Assembly: GCF_020215665.1 (NCBI RefSeq)
Contig: NZ_CP084061.1
Coordinates: 2,822,001-2,886,000 of the forward strand
Direction: 5' to 3'
Length of the DNA: 64,000 bases
Source of the DNA: Blautia parvula
GTDB lineage: Bacteria > Bacillota > Clostridia > Lachnospirales > Lachnospiraceae
The notes under the pieces are model-generated. The model was not told the origin of the DNA, did not search any database, and worked only from the letters and a program-made list of their open reading frames with translations. A program made the position numbers and the translations under genes. This document shows positions 59,281 through 64,000 of this stretch, piece after piece. How positions within the stretch are numbered: the stretch's first letter is position 1; each line of letters begins with the position of its first letter.

Positions 59281-59318
59281 GAAAGGGCTGCCCCAGTTTT
59301 ACGTGCAGCAACCCTTTT
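59281..59318 (-). terminator. Hairpin between the two GH31 genes
   Basis: GAAAGGGCTGC (59281-59291) pairs imperfectly with GCAGCAACCCTTTTC (59305-59319). The T-run is short. Perhaps an mRNA processing or weak attenuation site. Confidence 0.35.
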
Positions 59319-59321
59319 CGT

Positions 59322-61391
59322 TTAGAAGTTCAGTTCAAATTCATTTTTTGTAAACAGTGGAATCTGTTCGATAGGTGCAGCCGCAGTTACTGTCTGTCCG
59401 CCTTTAAAGCACTCGCCCGTCCATACATTTTTCCATTCCGCTCCTGCGGGAAGATAGACCTCTCTTTCCTCCTGTCCTTTTTCCATAACAGGAGCGACTA
59501 AAATTTCAGGTCCGAACATGTACTGTGTCTCATTCTCCCAGCATGTCTTATCCTCCGGGAAATCATAAAACAGAGGTCTCATGACCGGTGTACCTTTTTC
59601 ATGCGCTTCTTCCATCAGCCTGCGCACATAAGGACGCATGGCCTCACGCATTTCAATGTATTTCTTACAGATTTCATAAACCTTATCTCCGTAAGACCAG
59701 ATTTCATTCGGCGCTCCGGATACGCACTCCGCGCCTCCGGTTGTTCCGTACTGAGGCTGATACGGCATGCGATAGCCATGCAGTCTCATAACAGGACAGA
59801 ACGTACCGTATTCAAACCATCTGATCAGAACCTCATGGAAATCCTCATCATAGATATTAGCCCCGAAAAATCCCCCGATATCTGTTGTCCACCAGGGAAT
59901 CCCTGCGATTCCCATATTGAGGCCTGCTGCAAACTGGTTCTGAAGACTTTCAAAGGAAGAATGGATATCACCTGACCACACAAGTGCCCCGTATCTCTGG
60001 CTTCCGGCCCATGCACAGCGCAGCAGATTCACGATGTTTTCCTGTCCTTCTTTTTTCATGCCTTCAAAGAAGGTCTGTGCATACATTACCGGATAGACAT
60101 TTCCGATCTGGACATTCGGTCCCAGATGATAACGATAATTTTCAAAATCATACACCGTATATTCCGGTTCCGCTTCATCCAGCCAGAAAATCTTCACACC
60201 CTTGTCATAATAATTCTGTTTTGCCTTGTTCCACACATACTCTCTGGCTTCCGGATTCGTCGGGTCATACTGGATGGTATTGCCCATATAAGTGTTGTCA
60301 ATACGGACACCTTTTTCCACCCGTGTCAGGAGACCTTTTGCCTTCATCTCCTCAAAATTCTCACTCTTATAATCCACCATAGGCCAGATGGATACCATAA
60401 GTTCAATACCCATCTCCTTCAGTTCCGCGATCATGGCATCCGGGTCCGGCCAGTATGTCTCGTCAAATCGCCAGTCACCCTGCTTCGGCCAGTGGAAGAA
60501 ATCCACTACAATGACATCAATAGGAATCTGACGGCGTTTGTATTCTCTTGCCACCTCCAGAAGCTCTTCCTGTGTCTGATATCTGAGTTTACACTGCCAG
60601 AATCCCATTCCGTATTCCGGCATCATGGGAACTTTTCCCGCTACATCTGCGTAAGCTTCCTCAATTTCAGCCGGTGTATCGCCTGCAGTGATCCAATAAT
60701 CCAATTTCTTTGTGGATTTTGCTTCCCATGTGGTAATATTTTTATTGAAGCTGACACGCCCGATTGCAGGATTGTTCCACAAAAATCCATATCCAAGGGA
60801 AGACAATGCAAAAGGAACACTTGCCTGGGAATTTCTGTGTGCCAGTTCCAGTTCTGCACCTTTGACATTTAGGAATTTCTGCTGATACTGGCCCATACCG
60901 TAAATCTTCTCGTTTGGATTGGATTCAAAACGCATGGTGAGCTGATAATCGCCCCCGATGATCGGTTTGAATTCCCTTGCTTCAACCTCCAGGGAGCTGC
61001 AAGTATCCGCAAACATATCCTCTCTGTTGCGGACATATTCCTCAAGCAGTACTTCCCCCTTTTGGTTGTAAAAAGTAAGCTTTCCGATATTGTTCACTAC
61101 TGCCCTGATCTTTCCGTTTGTAATTTCTGCGGAAAAATCATGTATTGCAATACTTGCCTCTTCGCGTCCCTCCGGTTTTCCATCTAATGCCCAGAGCTCA
61201 TCCGGCATCTCGGGCATCTTGGAGGCGCGGACCCGGAGACTGTTCTTTCCCCAGGGTTCCACGATCACGCGCTCCGCATCATAACGGTAATACAATGCAT
61301 GATCCTTTTCCTCAAAATATCCCAGTAAAAAATGATTGTCCGAACGGAAATCTCCGGTGGATGCACCTTCTTTTTTTATAATATCCGTCAT
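59322..61391 (-). CDS. GH31 alpha-glycosidase, paralogue A
   Basis: 689 residues from ATG at 61391 (GAGGAC site). It has the same layout as the downstream paralogue: N-terminal beta domain, nucleophile Asp405 in FWLDEAEPE, acid/base Asp475 in WSGDIHSSF and C-terminal beta domains. It has ~20 extra residues at the N-terminus (FRSDNHFLLGYFEEKDHALYYRYDAE). Cytosolic. It starts 26 bases after the permease stop, in the ABC operon, so it should act on what that importer brings in. Confidence 0.92.
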   Translation of the reverse strand: MTDIIKKEGASTGDFRSDNHFLLGYFEEKDHALYYRYDAERVIVEPWGKNSLRVRASKMPEMPDELWALDGKPEGREEASIAIHDFSAEITNGKIRAVVNNIGKLTFYNQKGEVLLEEYVRNREDMFADTCSSLEVEAREFKPIIGGDYQLTMRFESNPNEKIYGMGQYQQKFLNVKGAELELAHRNSQASVPFALSSLGYGFLWNNPAIGRVSFNKNITTWEAKSTKKLDYWITAGDTPAEIEEAYADVAGKVPMMPEYGMGFWQCKLRYQTQEELLEVAREYKRRQIPIDVIVVDFFHWPKQGDWRFDETYWPDPDAMIAELKEMGIELMVSIWPMVDYKSENFEEMKAKGLLTRVEKGVRIDNTYMGNTIQYDPTNPEAREYVWNKAKQNYYDKGVKIFWLDEAEPEYTVYDFENYRYHLGPNVQIGNVYPVMYAQTFFEGMKKEGQENIVNLLRCAWAGSQRYGALVWSGDIHSSFESLQNQFAAGLNMGIAGIPWWTTDIGGFFGANIYDEDFHEVLIRWFEYGTFCPVMRLHGYRMPYQPQYGTTGGAECVSGAPNEIWSYGDKVYEICKKYIEMREAMRPYVRRLMEEAHEKGTPVMRPLFYDFPEDKTCWENETQYMFGPEILVAPVMEKGQEEREVYLPAGAEWKNVWTGECFKGGQTVTAAAPIEQIPLFTKNEFELNF

Positions 61392-61417
61392 TTTTTGTCC
61401 TCACTGTCCTATACTTC

Positions 61418-62272
61418 TTATTCTTTTACTGCACCTGCCGTCAGGCCGCCTACAATGTATTTCTGCAGGAATACAAACAACAGGATAACAGGCAGTACCA
61501 AAATTGCTCCGTATGCCATAATACAGTTCCACTTGGTTCCGTATTTACTCTGGAATTTATAGATATTTGCTGTCAATGGACGCATATCCGGTTTTACGTT
61601 AAATGTCATGGAGTATGCCAGGTCATTCCAGCCGCCCAGGAAGGAGATAACTACTACTGTGATAACACCTGTCTTGATCGCCGGAATCATGATCTTGAAG
61701 AAGGAACGGAACACACCGCAGCCGTCAATTCTGGCAGCATCATCCAGGGATGTGGGCACGCTCTTGAAATAAGGTCTCAAAGTTACAACGATAAACGGAA
61801 CAGATCCTGAAGCAATTGCCAGGGATGGTCCTAAATATGTTCCTAATAAATGCAGCTTGTTAAAGATCAGATACATAGGAGTCAGCATCAGGGATGCAGG
61901 AAGCATCTGGGTTACCAGGAAGGTAAGCAGGAATACTTTTCTGCCCGGTACTTTATAACGTCCCATGCCGTAAGCTGCCGGAATACCAAATACCAGTGAG
62001 ATTACCATGGATAAAAAAGCAATACAGATACTGTTCTTCAGGGAAGACAGGAATTCTGCATCCTGGAAGTTCTTGATCCAGGGCTCTAAGGTAAAATTGT
62101 GCGGATAATATGTCACAAGTTTGCCGAACGATTCCGCATCTGATTTAAAGGACATTGCAAGAATCCAGTAAATCGGAAACAGGAACAGAATGGCAACAAT
62201 AACTGCGATAACACAGTTGATCAAATTTCTTCTTTTTTCTTTGGAGCTTGTTATTTTCACTTTTCCTGCCAT
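61418..62272 (-). CDS. Sugar ABC transporter permease, MalG type
   Basis: 284 residues from ATG at 62272, 8-9 bases after GGAGG; an ATG closer to that site is too near. Six membrane segments. The EAA loop, DDAARIDGCGVFRSFFKIMIPAIKTG, contacts the ATPase. It lies one base after the upstream permease stop. No ATPase gene is in the operon, so a shared MsmK-type ATPase elsewhere is implied. Confidence 0.95.
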   Translation of the reverse strand: MAGKVKITSSKEKRRNLINCVIAVIVAILFLFPIYWILAMSFKSDAESFGKLVTYYPHNFTLEPWIKNFQDAEFLSSLKNSICIAFLSMVISLVFGIPAAYGMGRYKVPGRKVFLLTFLVTQMLPASLMLTPMYLIFNKLHLLGTYLGPSLAIASGSVPFIVVTLRPYFKSVPTSLDDAARIDGCGVFRSFFKIMIPAIKTGVITVVVISFLGGWNDLAYSMTFNVKPDMRPLTANIYKFQSKYGTKWNCIMAYGAILVLPVILLFVFLQKYIVGGLTAGAVKE

Positions 62273-62273
62273 T

Positions 62274-63167
62274 CTAATCATCCTCCTTTGATATGAGACG
62301 CAAGTAGAATAGTCCGACAATGAACAGGCATGCGAACAAGATGATCGCCGCTGTAGAACCTAAGGAGAATTCATACTGTTTGAAGGACAATGTATAAGCG
62401 TAAGTACCAAGAACATCAGTAGAGTTCAGAGGACCGCCGCTTGTCATAACAAACATCAAATCGAATGCTTTGAAGGTATAAATAAAACCTAACATAAGCA
62501 CAGACAAAATAGCCGGTTTCATAAGCGGAAGTGTGATATAGAGGAATCGCTGGAACGGATTAGCACCGTCAACCTCCGCACTCTCATAAATCTCCGTGGA
62601 AATCCCTGTCAGGCCGGAAGTCAGCAGCAGCATATTGAACGGAATTCCAACCCAGCAGTTCACTGCAATGATCGCGATCATAGCTGTACTTCCGTTCAGC
62701 AGCCATTCCACCGGAGCGTTGATCAGCCCAATCTTCATAAACAGGTCATTGATCACACCACTGGATACATCGAACATATTCTTGCCCAGCAAAGCCGTAA
62801 CAGACATGGGCATCATATAACCTACCAAGATCATACCACGGATGGGTCCGGCAAGTGTAAACTTCTTTGAGAAAAACAGTGCAAATATAAATCCTATAGT
62901 AAACTGTACAACCAAACATCCAATGGTAAATATAAATGTATTTTTAAATACCATCAAAAATGTTTCATTGTGGAATAACTCTATGTAGTTGGACAAACCT
63001 ACAAAGACATCGGTTCCGCCTTTGAACGTTTTAACATTTACATTCCTGAAACTGAGCACAAAGTTATAAATCAGCGGATACCCAAGAACCACCAGCATAT
63101 AAATGAATCCTGGAAGGATAAAGGTATAGCCTTCTCTTCTTTTTTTTGCCGCCATCGACATTTTCAT
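62274..63167 (-). CDS. Sugar ABC transporter permease, MalF type
   Basis: 297 residues from ATG at 63167 with a GAGGGG site (an in-frame GTG at 63176 is less likely). Six membrane segments; the EAA loop reads YESAEVDGANPFQRFLYITLPLMKPA. It forms the channel with the downstream permease for the adjacent family 1 solute-binding protein. Confidence 0.95.
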   Translation of the reverse strand: MKMSMAAKKRREGYTFILPGFIYMLVVLGYPLIYNFVLSFRNVNVKTFKGGTDVFVGLSNYIELFHNETFLMVFKNTFIFTIGCLVVQFTIGFIFALFFSKKFTLAGPIRGMILVGYMMPMSVTALLGKNMFDVSSGVINDLFMKIGLINAPVEWLLNGSTAMIAIIAVNCWVGIPFNMLLLTSGLTGISTEIYESAEVDGANPFQRFLYITLPLMKPAILSVLMLGFIYTFKAFDLMFVMTSGGPLNSTDVLGTYAYTLSFKQYEFSLGSTAAIILFACLFIVGLFYLRLISKEDD

Positions 63168-63205
63168 GGATTTCACCCCTCTTCCAAATTCCTATCTGTT
63201 TCTTT

Positions 63206-63248
63206 TAAAAAGGTTTAAGATGTATCGCCGGGATACACCTTAAACCTT
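63206..63248 (-). terminator. Hairpin terminator between solute-binding protein and permease genes
   Basis: Two stacked stems, AAGGTTTAAG / CTTAAACCTT outside (63210-63219, 63239-63248) and TGTATC / GATACA inside, are followed by TTTTT on the minus strand. Partial termination would keep binding-protein mRNA in excess. Confidence 0.85.
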
Positions 63249-63280
63249 GTTTTACAGTCAGCATCCAGACTTATTCTGTA

Positions 63281-64000
63281 TTACTTCTGTACTGCAATAG
63301 GTGTTTCTTCCAAAATAGGTGAAATCGTTGCCTGGGCTTCTTTCAAAGCTTCTGCCGGGTCTTTGTCACCCAGTAAAGCTGCCTGCTCTGCTTTGTACAG
63401 GGCTTCGGAAATGGTCGGCCAGGACTCGTGAGGTCCCCTTGCTACTGCAAATTCCATGGAATCGTTGAATACTTTGTATCTTTCATCTGCTGTCCAGAAG
63501 TCTTTCAGTTCAACTGCATCTGCACGAACCGGTAATTTTCCTGCGATTTCACACCAGTCTGCCGTGTTCTGTGCGGACTGCATATATTTCAGGAATTCTG
63601 CACACTCTTCTACATTTTCAGAACCGCTGCATACACCGAAGTTTTCGCCGCCGATAACGGTTGCCTGCTGCTCGCCTTTTGGCATTGGAGTATATTTGTA
63701 TTCCCATGTTACATCGTCTTTATTATCGGTATCTAATGTAGCAATCTGCCATGTACCGGATTCCAGCATTGCCGCTTTACCTGCGATCCAGGCATTGTAA
63801 GCATCGCCCTGTCCCCAGTTTACAGCTTCTTTACTCATATATCCGTCTTTTACCAGATCACTTAAGAATGTCAGCGCATTTACTGCCTTGTCACTGGAAA
63901 CATCTGTGATGTCTGCTCCTGCTCCATACAGCCACGGAATGAACTGGAAGGTTCCCTCTTCATTGGCGATTGCTGACATGGCAAATCCATAGACACCATT
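63281..64000 (-). CDS. Sugar ABC transporter solute-binding protein (family 1), partial
   Basis: The C-terminal 239 residues are visible; the frame is open to base 64000, so the N-terminus and lipoprotein signal lie outside. Family 1 extracellular binding protein features: AINWGQ-like AVNWGQGDAYNAWIAGKAAMLESGTWQ, then MPKGEQQATVIGGENFGVCSGSENVEECAEFLKYM. It captures an oligosaccharide for the two permeases downstream. It is the first visible gene of the GH31/yicI operon. Confidence 0.93.
   Translation of the reverse strand, partial: NGVYGFAMSAIANEEGTFQFIPWLYGAGADITDVSSDKAVNALTFLSDLVKDGYMSKEAVNWGQGDAYNAWIAGKAAMLESGTWQIATLDTDNKDDVTWEYKYTPMPKGEQQATVIGGENFGVCSGSENVEECAEFLKYMQSAQNTADWCEIAGKLPVRADAVELKDFWTADERYKVFNDSMEFAVARGPHESWPTISEALYKAEQAALLGDKDPAEALKEAQATISPILEETPIAVQK

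Noticed and set aside
57247-61391. Possible assembly duplication of one GH31 gene
   Set aside because: The two copies differ throughout in sequence and length (665 and 689 residues), so they are true paralogues.

Overview
The window reads as chromosome of an anaerobic, spore-forming Firmicute of the Lachnospiraceae type (Blautia-like). This rests on the PolC-type polymerase, the DUF5716/DUF5717-like cluster, XpaC/TelA, T-box control, GH31 enzymes with a sugar ABC importer, and tRNA/promoter style. The genus is an inference. Most genes are on the minus strand in short operons. I saw no insertion sequence, prophage, CRISPR array or replication origin.

Layout. 1-1357: truncated BlaR1-like M56 protease and BlaI repressor with a two-palindrome operator. 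1367-6733: M14 peptidase, membrane-anchored HAD phosphatase, purA, and an ECF sigma/DUF4179 anti-sigma pair. 6794-11468: Fic protein, NhaC antiporter, purB and purC. 11569-17165: an uncharacterised three-gene operon (1180-residue protein, actin/Hsp70-like protein, TPR protein). 17234-18580: CobD/HisC-like aminotransferase. 18638-22878: folate operon folC-folE-HD-folP-folKB. 22990-31548: small membrane protein, polC, ispG, telA and xpaC. 31560-34265: ilvE, folA (DHFR) and thyA.

34280-36027 holds an NSS amino-acid transporter behind a T-box. 36084-37691 holds VanZ and birA. 37712-42789 holds a BMP/nucleoside ABC importer. 42824-45987 holds an alpha/beta hydrolase, a ferredoxin, a cupin, DUF554 and the c-di-AMP receptor DarA. 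46001-46385 holds a candidate Pho-regulated small RNA and tRNA-Gly(GCC). 46401-51056 holds a catalytically degenerate beta-lactamase-fold/DUF302 fusion, a collagen-like protein with 99 Gly-X-Y triplets, and a glycosyltransferase with sporulation-type promoters. 51057-54316 holds a nitroreductase, a YtrA-type GntR/ABC operon and a YbjQ protein. 54333-64000 holds a glycan operon: solute-binding protein, two permeases, two GH31 paralogues, DUF624 and the YicI alpha-xylosidase.

The strongest leads for something undescribed are four. They are the actin-like/solenoid/TPR operon, the glycosyltransferase plus collagen-like protein pair under mother-cell promoters, the pseudo-beta-lactamase-DUF302 fusion, and the 46.0-46.16 kb small RNA candidate. 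All calls come from reading the sequence by eye; no database search was run.
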